Shown: positions 1 to 9,504, counted from the first letter of the stretch. The stretch: DNA of 64,000 bases from Rhodomicrobium sp. (GCA_021604665.1 BQJK01000002.1:496001-560000), one strand, 5' to 3'. The notes: generated from the letters alone by a model not told the origin. Program-made: numbers and translations.

Positions 1-1652
1 TCTGCCTCATCAAAAATAAGGAAAGCCTTGGCTTCTCTGGCTTCCAGGAAAGCATCAGCGATGCGCTTTTCGGTTTCGCCAATGAAAGCTGAGAAAATAT
101 CCGAGGCGCGTTTTTGGATAACTTCAAGGCCAAGCTGTTTGGCGAGATAGCGGGCATAGGCTGATTTGCCGGTGCCGGGGGGGCCTGAAAGGCAGAGCGA
201 GAAATTCTGCTTGCCTGAGGCTTTTAGCTGTTTTGAGAGTGAGTGAATATCACGGCTGGCTTTAGAGAGTTTCGGGTCATATTCAAACAGCTCTTCACTG
301 CGCTGGATCTGGAGACCAGAGACAGCGCGGGTTATACCCTCGGCGGCGCGCTCGATCGCTTTGGCGCCGCCGCCAGAATATTTTGCAACGCGGAGGGCGT
401 TTTCCATAATGGCGGGGGTGGCATCCAATTTACTGGCAAGTTTGGCGATCTCTTCTGGTGTCAGCTTCACGCCAATGCGCTTTGACATGCGCTTAATGAT
501 GCGGCGGCGCTGTGCGGTTGGTGGTGCCTTCAGCTGAAACGCCAGGATCATACGCCTTAAGATGGCGGCATCAATATCGCTGATGTTATTTGAGGTCCAT
601 AATATTGGTACCGGGTTCGATTCCAGCAATCGGTTTAGATAAACTTTCGAGCCGCCGCGGCGGATGAGCTGCAGGGCTACATCTTCCATTTCGTCAAACA
701 GGATGGCGGTGTTTTTAGCGCCCCGTAACAAGCTAATGGCAAAGACAAGATCTGCCAGGCGGCCTTTGCGATCAGCCTCTCCATCAACGCCAACATCTTC
801 TCCAGCGGCATAGATGGTCAGTCCTGCTTCTTGTGCGGCCACTTTGGTTAGCTCTGTTTTACCGGAACCGGGGGGGCCATATAGGAGGATATTGACGCCT
901 TCAGCGCGGCTGCTAGTTGCCCCTTTTAGCACTTCACAGATGAGATCACGGTCATCACGGATATGGTCATAGTCTGTGAGCTCGATATTTGAGGAGAGCG
1001 GGGCACCTAACAGCGCCTGGCGCATGGCATTAAAGTCATCAAAACGCTGATCAAGGCAGCTGTCTAACCGGTTGGTAATGGCGAAACGGCCGCCAGGGCC
1101 TGCCAGCTCATTGCCTTCATTTTTTAGCTGCAACAGGCCAGATACAACCATGTCCCCGGCGGGGCCGGTGAGCTGCTCAACTTCGCTGACGCTTAAATCG
1201 GTTAACAGGCCGATAGAGCGGCTGATAGGGCCGATAGATTCTGTAACTGAATTACAAAGATATTGCACCTGATCATAACGCTGGAAACAGGCGATTAAAG
1301 CGACGATTTCCCGGGTCTCTACAGGCAGGTTCAGGGCTTTGGTCAGGGTTTTGATGTTTGCCCACATAGGGTCTGGCCAGCCGGTTTCTTCAGAGGCCTT
1401 TTTAAGCATGGACAGTATTTCATCGCGGTTATCCTGAAAAGCGCGGTTAAAATCTGACTGGCTGAAACTGGAAGAATAGATATTGCCGATAGCGCCGCTT
1501 AACTGCTTTGGCAGTGGCAGGGAGAGCATTTCTGTGCGGTCATTTAACCAGTAGAGTATGTATCTGGCAGCGCGCGTTGGGATATGGTCAGCCTTTAAAA
1601 CGCGGTGGAGATATTTCGCTACCAGCCCTCTTTCAGTGTCCTGTGTCGCCAT
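1..1652 (-). CDS. Tandem AAA+ ATPase (3' end outside window)
   Basis: The minus strand reads open from an ATG at 1652 to the window edge, about 550 residues without a stop. Two P-loop modules are visible. The first has Walker A GPPGSGKTE near residue 258 and Walker B ILFDEMED. The second has GPPGTGKS near residue 488 and Walker B FLIFDEA at the window edge. The N-terminal 220 residues are helical and match no domain I recognise. Two ATPase modules in one chain suggest a remodelling or unfolding machine of the AAA class. No substrate can be named. The start was chosen because no upstream in-frame ATG fits better. The C-terminus is missing only because of the window boundary. Confidence 0.85.
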   Translation of the reverse strand, partial: MATQDTERGLVAKYLHRVLKADHIPTRAARYILYWLNDRTEMLSLPLPKQLSGAIGNIYSSSFSQSDFNRAFQDNRDEILSMLKKASEETGWPDPMWANIKTLTKALNLPVETREIVALIACFQRYDQVQYLCNSVTESIGPISRSIGLLTDLSVSEVEQLTGPAGDMVVSGLLQLKNEGNELAGPGGRFAITNRLDSCLDQRFDDFNAMRQALLGAPLSSNIELTDYDHIRDDRDLICEVLKGATSSRAEGVNILLYGPPGSGKTELTKVAAQEAGLTIYAAGEDVGVDGEADRKGRLADLVFAISLLRGAKNTAILFDEMEDVALQLIRRGGSKVYLNRLLESNPVPILWTSNNISDIDAAILRRMILAFQLKAPPTAQRRRIIKRMSKRIGVKLTPEEIAKLASKLDATPAIMENALRVAKYSGGGAKAIERAAEGITRAVSGLQIQRSEELFEYDPKLSKASRDIHSLSKQLKASGKQNFSLCLSGPPGTGKSAYARYLAKQLGLEVIQKRASDIFSAFIGETEKRIADAFLEAREAKAFLIFDEA

Positions 1653-2113
1653 TTAAAGCTGCACCCTTACTTCTCTATAGTTATTATATTACAATCGCTT
1701 ACGCGGTGGCCGCTCAGCAACATGGCGCTATACTGCTATGGTAATTAGCGCCTTTACATGTGCTTAGCTTATAAGATTTTGCAACAGATGATAATTGCCA
1801 GATCTGGTATTGTTCCCACTATTTGAATTTTTGTTATAGCGCTGCTGCTGCTTTTTGGCCATTCCACCTCTGTTTTAGGTTAATGCCAGCTTTTGGCCTC
1901 CTCTGTTTTAAGTTTACGCAATTTTATGGTTATTGTCGCTTGCCGTATTTTACTGGCTTGCTGCTAAGTTGGGAGTTTCAGCTTCATTGGGCTGGGGGGG
2001 GTAATATCTGTTGTTTCTGCAGGCAAATCTTAATTTCTCTATAGCGGCGGCGCGTTAGGGGTGTGATATTCAAGGTGAAGATTACAAGCGAATAATTATT
2101 AGGGGCTCTCTAC
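1653..2113. other. Intergenic region, no gene seen
   Basis: This stretch separates the divergent AAA ATPase and EVE genes and should hold both promoters. Short open frames here have no ribosome binding site and no protein-like composition. I see no RNA gene or repeat. Confidence 0.5.
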
Positions 2114-2542
2114 ATGCAATATTGGTTGTTTAAATCTGAACCGAACACCTGGTCCTGGGAAGACCAGAAGGCCAAAGGCAAAAAGGGTGAGGAATGGGAT
2201 GGGGTGCGCAACTATCAGGCGCGCAACTTTATGCGGGATATGAAAAAGGGCGACCTTGGGTTCTTTTATCATTCCGTGAAAGAGAAGCGGATTGTTGGCA
2301 TTGTTGAGGTCATAAAAGAAGCGCACCCGGATTCCACTACAGATGATGAGCGGTGGGAATGCGTTGATGTGAAAGCTGTGATGGATATTCCCGAGCCAGT
2401 GTCGCTTGATGATATCAAAGGGGAAGAAAAACTTGCCGAGATGGTTTTGGTGAATAACTCCCGGCTTTCCGTGCAACCGGTGACAAAGGCTGAGTGGAAA
2501 TATGTTTGCAAAATGGGCAAGTTGAAATCGCCGCCGCTTTAA
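2114..2542 (+). CDS. EVE domain protein
   Basis: The 142-residue protein is almost entirely one EVE domain. It opens with the typical MQYWLFKSEP and continues with the WDGVRNYQARN segment and a VGIVEV strand. EVE domains belong to the PUA-like fold and are thought to bind modified bases in nucleic acid. In bacteria they occur as single-domain housekeeping proteins or fused to restriction enzymes. This one is the single-domain type, of normal length. It is preceded by a purine-rich AGGGG about 8 bases upstream. The exact ligand is unknown. Confidence 0.9.
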   Translation: MQYWLFKSEPNTWSWEDQKAKGKKGEEWDGVRNYQARNFMRDMKKGDLGFFYHSVKEKRIVGIVEVIKEAHPDSTTDDERWECVDVKAVMDIPEPVSLDDIKGEEKLAEMVLVNNSRLSVQPVTKAEWKYVCKMGKLKSPPL

Positions 2543-2662
2543 GAAGGCAACTGGTTTGATCTCTAGATTAACAACTGCCGCATTAGCTTTAAGTTTTGCT
2601 AGTTATTGGCAGCGCCGGCAATTGGGCGTAGGGTTGCCTGCTAGAATTTAAGGGAGAGAGTA

Positions 2663-3079
2663 ATGAATTTTGCCGGGTTGAACTGGATGGCTATTTTTGT
2701 GGCGGCCGTGGCGGGTTATGCCTTTGGGGCTGTTTGGTATATGGCGTTTGCAAAACCGTGGATGTCTGCGGCTGGCCTGAGCGACGCTGATGTGCAAGGG
2801 GATGGCTCGCTGTCATCGAAACTGCCATTCCTTTATGCAATGATCGCCAATCTTGTGCTGGCATTTACCATGGCGGGGCTGATGGCGCATATGGTGGTGG
2901 ACCTTCGCCATGGGTTGATTACTGCTGGATTTATCTGGGGTGGGTTTGTCTTCCCTGTAATGCTGGTTAATAACAGTTTTCAAAAGCGGCCATTTCGCCT
3001 GACGCTGATTGATGCCGGCCATTGGCTTGGTGTTTTACTGATTATTTCAGCGGTGATAGGGGCTTTTGGAGTCTCGTAG
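2663..3079 (+). CDS. DUF1761 membrane protein
   Basis: A 138-residue integral membrane protein with four predicted helices. It contains the GYAFGAVWYM segment near the N-terminus and WGGFVFPVMLVNNSF in the third helix region, both characteristic of DUF1761. The function of the family is unknown. AGGGAGAG about 7 bases upstream is a good ribosome binding site. It is probably a single-gene unit, since 165 bases separate it from grxC. Confidence 0.85.
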   Translation: MNFAGLNWMAIFVAAVAGYAFGAVWYMAFAKPWMSAAGLSDADVQGDGSLSSKLPFLYAMIANLVLAFTMAGLMAHMVVDLRHGLITAGFIWGGFVFPVMLVNNSFQKRPFRLTLIDAGHWLGVLLIISAVIGAFGVS

Positions 3080-3244
3080 ATAGATGGCGCTTAAATTTTA
3101 GATTTGAGCTCTTATATAAGATCTGGTTATCACTTGCTAAATGAGGTTAGTGCCGACAGTGTGATGTTTTGCAGAGTTGAGCATTTTCTCATTTAACCTA
3201 AATTAGCATCTCGATAGTTTAAGTATTTTAAGACAGGAAATTTT

Positions 3245-3523
3245 ATGGCTGAGGTCATTATTTACACCGGGTTGATGTGTAGTTTCTGCGATCGCTCGAA
3301 AGCTCTGCTTCATGAGAAGAATGTTGAGTTTGAAGAAATTAACGTTGCCAAAAATCCCGAACGCCGTGAAGAAATGGTGCAGAAGGCTAATGGTGGGCGC
3401 ACAGTGCCGCAAATTTTCATTAATGGCCTGCATGTTGGTGGCTGTGATGACCTGTTTGCACTTGAGCGCGCGGGGAAACTAGACGGTTTGATTTCGGGTG
3501 AAATGAGTGATGAGCCAGCCTGA
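3245..3523 (+). CDS. grxC: Glutaredoxin 3 (GrxC type)
   Basis: A 92-residue glutaredoxin with the thioredoxin fold. The dithiol active site is C12-S-F-C15, where CPYC is the common form. The cis-proline TVP motif lies at residues 53-55, followed by the glutathione-binding GGCDD motif. It reduces disulfides and glutathione mixed disulfides in the cytoplasm. It overlaps the start of the next gene, a nitrilase-family amidase. That pairing is common in alphaproteobacteria and fits a role in glutathione metabolism. AGGAAA precedes the ATG. Confidence 0.93.
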   Translation: MAEVIIYTGLMCSFCDRSKALLHEKNVEFEEINVAKNPERREEMVQKANGGRTVPQIFINGLHVGGCDDLFALERAGKLDGLISGEMSDEPA

Positions 3524-4397
3524 GCCAGATATTATGCCTGAGCCTCACCCTACCCCGCCTTTTAAAGCTGCGCTGGTTCAAATGACGGCGAGCAAGTCGC
3601 TGGATAAAAACCTGGCGTTTCTTGAAGATACCATTCGCGAGGCGGCAGGTAATGGGGCAGCTTATATCCTGACCCCTGAGAATAGTTTGTTGATGGACCT
3701 TGATGGTCAGCGGGTTGCTGAGGTGACTGGCAGTACGGCTTATGCTGAGGCTTTGACAAGCTTGCATCAGCTGGCTGGTGAGCACGGCGTTACACTGCAT
3801 ATTGGCGCGACGCCGGTTTTATTATCCGCGGCGAGCTCTGGGCCGCAGCTTTCTAACCGGTCATTCCTTATTGGGCCGGATGGCCAGTTGATCGGGCAGT
3901 ATGATAAAATACATATGTTTGATGTGTCTTTACCGGGCGGTGAGAGCTACCGCGAATCGGCGACGTACAAGCCTGGGGCAGAAGCTGTTGTGGTTGATGG
4001 CAGCTTTGCGAAAATTGGCTTGACGATCTGCTACGATTTGCGCTTCCCCTCACTCTACAGGGCGCTGGCGCAAGCGGGGGCAGAGATGATCACCGTGCCA
4101 GCAGCTTTCACCCAATATACGGGCAAGGCTCATTGGCATGTGTTATTGCGGGCGCGGGCTATAGAGACGGGGTGCTTTGTGTTTGCGAGCGCGCAAACAG
4201 GTGCTCATGAAACTGGCCGGTCAACCTTTGGCCATAGCTTAATTGTTTCGCCGTGGGGTGAGGTGCTGGTGGATGGTGGCACGGAGCCGGGTGTCAGCTA
4301 TGCTGATATTGATTTAACAGAGATTGGTGTCTCGCGACGGGCTGTGCCCTCGCTAACCCATGATCGTGATTTTATTGCGCCAACGGCTTCGCCTTGA
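3510..4397 (+). CDS. Nitrilase-superfamily carbon-nitrogen hydrolase
   Basis: About 295 residues forming one carbon-nitrogen hydrolase domain. The catalytic triad is visible: Glu57 in LTPEN, Lys133 in YDKIHMFD and Cys174 in LTICYDLRFP. The LPGGESYRES loop after the lysine resembles the Nit1/Nit2 branch, which hydrolyses deaminated glutathione or omega-amides. Its overlap with the glutaredoxin gene supports glutathione repair, which is inference. Translation may start at the ATG at 3510 or at the GTG just before it. The overlap with grxC suggests coupled translation. Confidence 0.88.
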   Translation: MSQPEPDIMPEPHPTPPFKAALVQMTASKSLDKNLAFLEDTIREAAGNGAAYILTPENSLLMDLDGQRVAEVTGSTAYAEALTSLHQLAGEHGVTLHIGATPVLLSAASSGPQLSNRSFLIGPDGQLIGQYDKIHMFDVSLPGGESYRESATYKPGAEAVVVDGSFAKIGLTICYDLRFPSLYRALAQAGAEMITVPAAFTQYTGKAHWHVLLRARAIETGCFVFASAQTGAHETGRSTFGHSLIVSPWGEVLVDGGTEPGVSYADIDLTEIGVSRRAVPSLTHDRDFIAPTASP

Positions 4398-4515
4398 CGC
4401 TGTTGACTGTTGCGCCTCAGATAATGGTTCGCCGCAGATGATAGCGTGCAGTATGATATAGTTTTAGCCAGAGATACTTTCTTAATTCCAATTGTAATTA
4501 GCGGCGGGCTCCCTG

Positions 4516-5052
4516 ATGATCCGTTATCAACTTAAATGCAAACGCAAACATGAGTTTGACTCATGGTTTCGCTCCTCTGCGGATTTTGACGAGCAGCAGG
4601 CAGAGGGGCTTTTGAGCTGTCCGCATTGCGGGTCGAAGTCGGTTGAGAAAGCGTTGATGGCGCCTAATGTCTCAACCTCGCGCCGGAGTGCGGCGGCTGT
4701 TGACCGTGAGTTTGCCCAGGCAAGTGTGGCGGCTTCTGAGGCCAGTAATGAGGCAAGTGCCGTGATAAATACTGAGGCAGCTTCTGGGTCCACGGCGCCC
4801 CCTTCACCGCTCACTGGTTCACCAGCTTCTGATGCGGAGGTACGCCAGGCTTTGAGAGATATGCGCGAGAAAGTAACCCAGAACGCTGATTATGTTGGTG
4901 ACCGTTTTGCTAGCGTTGCCAGAGATATGCATTATGGCGATGAACCGCAGCGCGGTATTTACGGTGAAGCTGAGCAAAAGGAAGTGCGTGAGCTGGTGGA
5001 AGAAGGCATAAACATCATGCCTTTACCGAGTTTCCCTGAGGATAAGAACTGA
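4516..5052 (+). CDS. DUF1178 zinc-ribbon-like protein
   Basis: A 178-residue protein opening with the DUF1178 signature MIRYQLKCKRKHEFDSWF. A CPHCG pair follows near residue 35, which together with the earlier cysteine suggests a small metal-binding knuckle. The middle is a low-complexity Ala/Ser/Glu linker. The C-terminus (YGDEPQRGIYGEA, then EEGINIMPLP) is the second conserved block of the family. The family is alphaproteobacterial or nearly so and has no known function. GGCGGG lies about 10 bases before the ATG. Confidence 0.88.
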   Translation: MIRYQLKCKRKHEFDSWFRSSADFDEQQAEGLLSCPHCGSKSVEKALMAPNVSTSRRSAAAVDREFAQASVAASEASNEASAVINTEAASGSTAPPSPLTGSPASDAEVRQALRDMREKVTQNADYVGDRFASVARDMHYGDEPQRGIYGEAEQKEVRELVEEGINIMPLPSFPEDKN

Positions 5053-5106
5053 GAGATCCACTCAGCATCTGCTGCTAGAGGGGCTTGCTGTCCCTTTTTA
5101 TTTGGG

Positions 5107-5129
5107 ATTTGGGGCAAAATTGCCCAAAT
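5107..5129. promoter_or_regulatory. Dyad between DUF1178 and cysH
   Basis: ATTTGGG and CCCAAAT flank a GCAA-AA-TTGC core, giving a nearly perfect 23-base dyad with one bulged G. It lies about 215 bases upstream of cysH. It may be a terminator stem for DUF1178 or a binding site for a regulator of the sulfur operon. The sequence alone does not decide. Confidence 0.3.
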
Positions 5130-5344
5130 TACGTGAGAACGTCTTTCTGCTTGATAGGGGCAGGCAGCGAAATTCCATTCCCTGAACTTAACTTGGGTAA
5201 AATAATATTCCTTTCCGCGCCCTGCCCCTTGCTTTTTGTTAGAATAATCACCTAATACTCTTTGTAATTCACACGCGCTCGCCTGCACTTCAGGGAGCGT
5301 TGCTGACAGCTTTTCTGGTCGGCGCAAAATTAATGTGGTGGACC

Positions 5345-6127
5345 ATGGCTGTAGTTAAGCAAAATCTAGTTGGAGACGCTGAGGTGATCGCGAACCGTTT
5401 TTCACAAGTTGAAGTGCTTGCGCGCTCAAATGTGGATGAGCTGAATGCGAAATTCTCTGATGCTAGCCCTCATGAAATTTTAGACCTTTCTGTCAATAAG
5501 CTGTTTGCTGGCCAGATTGCGTTGGTTTCCTCTTTCGGGGCTGAGTCTGCTGTTTTGCTGAAGATGACTGCCGAAGTTGACCCTTACATCCCGGTTATAT
5601 TTGTCGATACGGGTAAGCTTTTTGATGAAACGCTGGCCTACAGAAATACACTGATTGAGACGATTGGCCTGAAGAATGTGCAGACCTTCCGCCCCGAAGC
5701 CGCTGACCTTGAGAGCGCTGATAAGGATGGCACTTTATGGCAGCGTAGTGTTGACCAATGCTGCCATATTCGCAAAGTGCTGCCATTTGACCGGGCGCTT
5801 AAACCTTATGTGGCAGAAATTTCCGGGCGCAAGAGATTTCAGAACGACATTCGTTCTTCGCTCGGTTTTTTTGAAACTTCTGGTAACAGAGTTAAAGTGA
5901 ACCCGTTGATTAACTGGTCGGCACGTGAATTGGCTGACTATGTCAAAATGCATGACCTGCCGCGGCACCCTTTAGTCGCCCAGGGCTATCCTTCTATTGG
6001 TTGCGCGCCCTGCACGTCGCCAGTGAAAGAGGGAGAGGACCCACGGGCCGGGCGCTGGCGCGGCAATGACAAGACAGAGTGTGGCATTCACTTTGTAGAT
6101 GGCAAGCCGGTGCGTATTGGCGGCTAA
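5345..6127 (+). CDS. cysH: Adenylyl-sulfate (APS) reductase, iron-sulfur type
   Basis: A 260-residue CysH-family reductase, which reduces activated sulfate to sulfite in assimilation. The substrate-binding SSFGAES lies at 62-68 and VDTGKLF at 88-94. The cysteine pairs of the [4Fe-4S] form are present: CC at 139-140, C220 and C223. The catalytic cysteine is in the ECGIHF tail (C246). The paired cysteines place it with APS reductases rather than cluster-free PAPS reductases. The ATG at 5345 is preferred over upstream codons because the family homology begins there. First gene of the cysH-fdx-cobA-DUF2849-cysI-DUF934 operon. Confidence 0.92.
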   Translation: MAVVKQNLVGDAEVIANRFSQVEVLARSNVDELNAKFSDASPHEILDLSVNKLFAGQIALVSSFGAESAVLLKMTAEVDPYIPVIFVDTGKLFDETLAYRNTLIETIGLKNVQTFRPEAADLESADKDGTLWQRSVDQCCHIRKVLPFDRALKPYVAEISGRKRFQNDIRSSLGFFETSGNRVKVNPLINWSARELADYVKMHDLPRHPLVAQGYPSIGCAPCTSPVKEGEDPRAGRWRGNDKTECGIHFVDGKPVRIGG

Positions 6128-6262
6128 TCCTTTGTTGAATGTTTGGTTTGTTTTGTGACTTTGAGTGATTTATTTTTAGTGACACCCTAGATAATCAGTC
6201 GATTTTTGACATGATGGTACAGGGCTTGAGACTTTTAACTTGATAGGCTGAGGTTTGTTACA

Positions 6263-6610
6263 ATGGGCGTGATTAAGGTGCATGACCAAGAAGGTAAACT
6301 GCATGTGCTGGAAGCTGTTGAAGGATGGCGGGTGATGGAAATTATCCGTGAGCATGGCTTGCCGATTAAAGCGGAATGCGGTGGCGCCTGCGCCTGCGCT
6401 ACTTGTCAGGTTGAAGTTGCGCCTGAATGGGCTGAGCGGTTGCATGACATGCGCGAAGATGAAGAAGATATGCTTGATAGCCTGCCCATCGTCACTGATT
6501 ACTCGCGCCTTTCCTGCCAGATCATTTATGAAGATGAGCTGGATGGGCTGGAGCTTAAGCTAACTGATGCCTCGCTCCCGGATGATATGGACGCAGAGGC
6601 GGCGGCATAA
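6263..6610 (+). CDS. [2Fe-2S] ferredoxin, adrenodoxin type
   Basis: A 115-residue ferredoxin. The cluster-binding loop is ECGGACACATC, followed by a distal cysteine in RLSCQI, giving the C-x5-C-x2-C plus distal C pattern of vertebrate-type [2Fe-2S] ferredoxins. It sits between cysH and cobA, 5 bases before cobA. That position suggests it supplies electrons to the sulfite reductase or the APS reductase of this operon, which is inference. The acidic C-terminal tail is typical of an electron-carrier docking surface. Ferredoxins of this type can also serve Fe-S assembly or P450s. Confidence 0.9.
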   Translation: MGVIKVHDQEGKLHVLEAVEGWRVMEIIREHGLPIKAECGGACACATCQVEVAPEWAERLHDMREDEEDMLDSLPIVTDYSRLSCQIIYEDELDGLELKLTDASLPDDMDAEAAA

Positions 6611-6614
6611 ACTC

Positions 6615-7397
6615 ATGACAGTTACTTTGATTGGTGCAGGACCTGGTGATCCGGATTTGCTGACCTTAAAGGCTGTAAAATGCCTTACAAGCGCTGATGT
6701 TATTATCTACGACCGGTTGGTGAATAAAGAGATTCTCTCCCATGCGCCGCAGTCTGCGAAGCTGATATATGTCGGCAAGCAGGCGGGCCAGCCTTCGCCA
6801 AGCCAGGAAGAAATTAACTGCATTCTGGTACGGGAAGCACTAACCGGCAAAGAGATTGTGCGCCTTAAAGGGGGTGACCCCAATATATTCGGCCGCGCGC
6901 AGGAAGAGATTGCTGCCTGCCAGCTTGTTGATGTGGATGTTGATGTGATCCCGGGTATCAGCGCGGCTCAAGCGGCCAGCGCTTCTATTCGATTGCCGCT
7001 GACCTATCGCGGCAAAAATCGCTCGATCACCTTTATCACTGCCGCCACGCGTGACCAGATCATAGCCTCTGAGCTTGCGACTTTTACGCTTGAGCAGCGC
7101 CCTTTTGCGATTTATATGGGCCTCCGGCTGGTAGACCATATTGTGAAAGCACTGGCAGATGCCGGGGCAGATATGACCCTTGATGTGGTGATTGTTGAAA
7201 ATGCAAGCCTGGCGGATGAGCGGGTGATCACAGGCCGGCTTGAAGAGCTTGCCTTGTTGGTCAAGACGCAAAATATTACCGGTCCGTCTGTTGTTTTTGT
7301 CGGGCTTTCATATGAGGAAATGGGCCTGAAGGCTGATCCACGCTGTGAGGGCCTTGAGAATGGGACAGTTGTCTCATTGAGCCTGATGGCTGGCTAG
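6615..7397 (+). CDS. cobA: Uroporphyrinogen-III C-methyltransferase
   Basis: A 260-residue SUMT that methylates uroporphyrinogen III at C2 and C7 to precorrin-2, the branch point to siroheme and cobalamin. Visible motifs are GAGPGDPDLLT at the N-terminus, YDRLVN, the VGKQAGQPSPSQEEIN block, RLKGGDPNIFGRAQEE and PGISAAQAAS. It lacks the CysG dehydrogenase/ferrochelatase domain, so those steps must be encoded elsewhere. The ATG at 6615 is chosen because GAGPGDP follows directly. Its place beside cysI indicates siroheme supply for sulfite reductase. An isolated cobM lies about 4 kb downstream. Confidence 0.92.
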   Translation: MTVTLIGAGPGDPDLLTLKAVKCLTSADVIIYDRLVNKEILSHAPQSAKLIYVGKQAGQPSPSQEEINCILVREALTGKEIVRLKGGDPNIFGRAQEEIAACQLVDVDVDVIPGISAAQAASASIRLPLTYRGKNRSITFITAATRDQIIASELATFTLEQRPFAIYMGLRLVDHIVKALADAGADMTLDVVIVENASLADERVITGRLEELALLVKTQNITGPSVVFVGLSYEEMGLKADPRCEGLENGTVVSLSLMAG

Positions 7398-7436
7398 GCT
7401 TGTAACGTCAATTAAATAGGAAAACAGGTTTCACGA

Positions 7437-7751
7437 ATGGCAAAGAAACTTAAAGGTGATCAGGTTTTTACGGGGCAGTTGCTGCGTGAGGGAGATGTGG
7501 TTTTCATGTCTACTGATGGGGCCTGGTCGAAAGATCTGCAATCTGCCGTTATCGGTACCTCACCGGAAGAAGTTGAAGCGCTTGAGGCTTTGGCCCTGAA
7601 AGGTGTTTCTGAAAATATCGTTATTGATATTTACCCGTTCGTGGTCGTCAAGGATGAGGCGGGTAAAATTGTGCCTGACCATATTCGTGAAAAAATCAGG
7701 ATTGATGGGCCTTCCATCGTATATGAACCTAGTGCGCAGGCCGCTGAGTAG
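7437..7751 (+). CDS. DUF2849 protein of the sulfite-reductase operon
   Basis: A 104-residue soluble protein matching DUF2849 (MAKKLKGDQVFTGQLLREGD, later IDIYPFVV and REKIRIDGPS). The family is found in alphaproteobacteria between siroheme synthase and sulfite/nitrite reductase genes, exactly as here. No catalytic motif is visible. An accessory role in reductase assembly or regulation is a guess from the position. The start is the only reasonable ATG, 39 bases after cobA. Confidence 0.85.
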   Translation: MAKKLKGDQVFTGQLLREGDVVFMSTDGAWSKDLQSAVIGTSPEEVEALEALALKGVSENIVIDIYPFVVVKDEAGKIVPDHIREKIRIDGPSIVYEPSAQAAE

Positions 7752-7845
7752 CCCGAGCTGACTACAGGCAACTAAACGAGCCAAAAGATCGTTTCGCCGT
7801 GTTTTTTAAATGATAGCCCGCGCTTTGTGGGCTAGGGAAAAGCCA

Positions 7846-9504
7846 ATGTATATTTATGATGATTTTGATGAAACTTTCGTTCGCGAGCGGGCCGCTCAGT
7901 TTCGCGATCAGGTAGAGCGCCGCCTTTCTGGCGCTTTAACAGAAGAGCAGTTCCGACCGCTTCGCCTGATGAATGGTGTTTACCTGCAGCTGCATGCTTA
8001 TATGCTGCGGGTTGCGATCCCTTATGGCACTTTATCTTCTGGGCAGATGCGCCAACTTGCGATGATTGCGCGGAAATATGATAAGGGCTATGGCCATTTC
8101 ACCACGCGGCAGAACATTCAGTATAACTGGCCAAAATTAAAAGACCTGCCGGATATTCTTGATGATCTGGCTGATGTTGGCATGCATGCTATTCAAACAA
8201 GTGGCAATTGCATTCGTAACGTGACCTCTGACCAATGGGCTGGTGTGGCGGCTGATGAAGTTACAGACCCGCGCCCTTACGCTGAGCTGATGCGGCAATG
8301 GTCTAGCCTGCACCCTGAATTTTCTTATCTACCGCGCAAGTTTAAAATTGCGATTACCGGCGCTGAACAAGACCGGGCTGCCATAGCCTTTCATGATATC
8401 GGCATCCGCGTGAAACGGAATGAGACGGGTGAGATTGGCTTTGATGTTTATGTTGGTGGCGGGCTCGGCCGGACGCCAATGGTGGCTAAGAAGATCGGTG
8501 AGTTTATCTCAGTTAATGATCTGTTGCCTTATCTGATTGCGATCCTCCGGGCTTATAACCTTGAGGGCCGCCGGGATAATAAATACAAAGCGCGGATTAA
8601 AATTCTGGTGCATGAAAAAGGGGCCGAGGCCTTCAAAGCGCGGGTTGAAGAAATTTTCGCGGGGCTTGATAAAGATAAGCTGCGCGCGCCTCAAGGTGAG
8701 CTTGAGCGGATTGCCAAATTCTTTGATAACCCGGCTTATGAAACACTTGAAATTGAGCCCGCTTCATTGCGGGAAGCACGGGCAGATAATAAAGCATTTG
8801 ACGCCTGGGTGCGCCGCAATGTGGCGGCCCATAAAACAGATGGCTATGCCATTGCGAATATCTCACTGAAGCCTGTTGAAGGTATCCCTGGGGATGCTTC
8901 TGCTGAGCAGATGGAGCTGGTGGCACAAATGGCTGATGACTATTCCTTTGGTGAAATTCGTGTCAGCCATGAGCAAAATCTTGTGTTGGCCCATGTGAAG
9001 AAATCGGATCTCTACACAATTTGGCAGGCGCTTGAGGCCAATGGGCTAGGCACCCCGAACATTGGGGCGATCACAGACATGATCACCTGCCCGGGGCTTG
9101 ATTATTGTGCTCTTGCCACAGCGCGCTCTATCCCGATTGCCCAGAAAATTTCTCATAAATTTTCCAGCTCTGAGCGGCAGTCGGAGATTGGTGACCTGAA
9201 GATTAAAATCTCTGGTTGCATCAATGCTTGCGGTCATCACCATGCGGGGCATATTGGTATTCTTGGCCTTGATAAAAAGGGTGAGGAATATTACCAAATT
9301 ACCCTTGGTGGCTCTGGCGATGAGAACGCAGCTGTTGGTGAAATTTTGGGCCCTGGCTTTTCTGCTGATGATGTGGCAGATGCGATTGACACGCTGGTTG
9401 AGCGTTATATACAGCTGCGCTCCAGTGAGGGTGAGACTTTTCTTGATGTTGTGAAACGGGTTGGGCTTGAGCCCTTCAAGGAGGCGCTTTATGCCGATCA
9501 TTAA
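7846..9504 (+). CDS. cysI: Sulfite reductase hemoprotein (NirA/CysI family)
   Basis: A 552-residue siroheme and [4Fe-4S] reductase of the nitrite/sulfite reductase family, with two ferredoxin-like half domains in duplicate. The cluster-siroheme cysteines are visible as CPGLDYC and, 40-odd residues later, GCINACG. The substrate-side TRQNIQYNW motif is in the first half. The context with cysH and cobA argues for sulfite (to sulfide) rather than nitrite. The ATG at 7846 follows an AGGGAAAA ribosome site; an upstream ATG at 7810 lacks one. No CysJ flavoprotein is present, so ferredoxin is the likely donor. Confidence 0.9.
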   Translation: MYIYDDFDETFVRERAAQFRDQVERRLSGALTEEQFRPLRLMNGVYLQLHAYMLRVAIPYGTLSSGQMRQLAMIARKYDKGYGHFTTRQNIQYNWPKLKDLPDILDDLADVGMHAIQTSGNCIRNVTSDQWAGVAADEVTDPRPYAELMRQWSSLHPEFSYLPRKFKIAITGAEQDRAAIAFHDIGIRVKRNETGEIGFDVYVGGGLGRTPMVAKKIGEFISVNDLLPYLIAILRAYNLEGRRDNKYKARIKILVHEKGAEAFKARVEEIFAGLDKDKLRAPQGELERIAKFFDNPAYETLEIEPASLREARADNKAFDAWVRRNVAAHKTDGYAIANISLKPVEGIPGDASAEQMELVAQMADDYSFGEIRVSHEQNLVLAHVKKSDLYTIWQALEANGLGTPNIGAITDMITCPGLDYCALATARSIPIAQKISHKFSSSERQSEIGDLKIKISGCINACGHHHAGHIGILGLDKKGEEYYQITLGGSGDENAAVGEILGPGFSADDVADAIDTLVERYIQLRSSEGETFLDVVKRVGLEPFKEALYADH

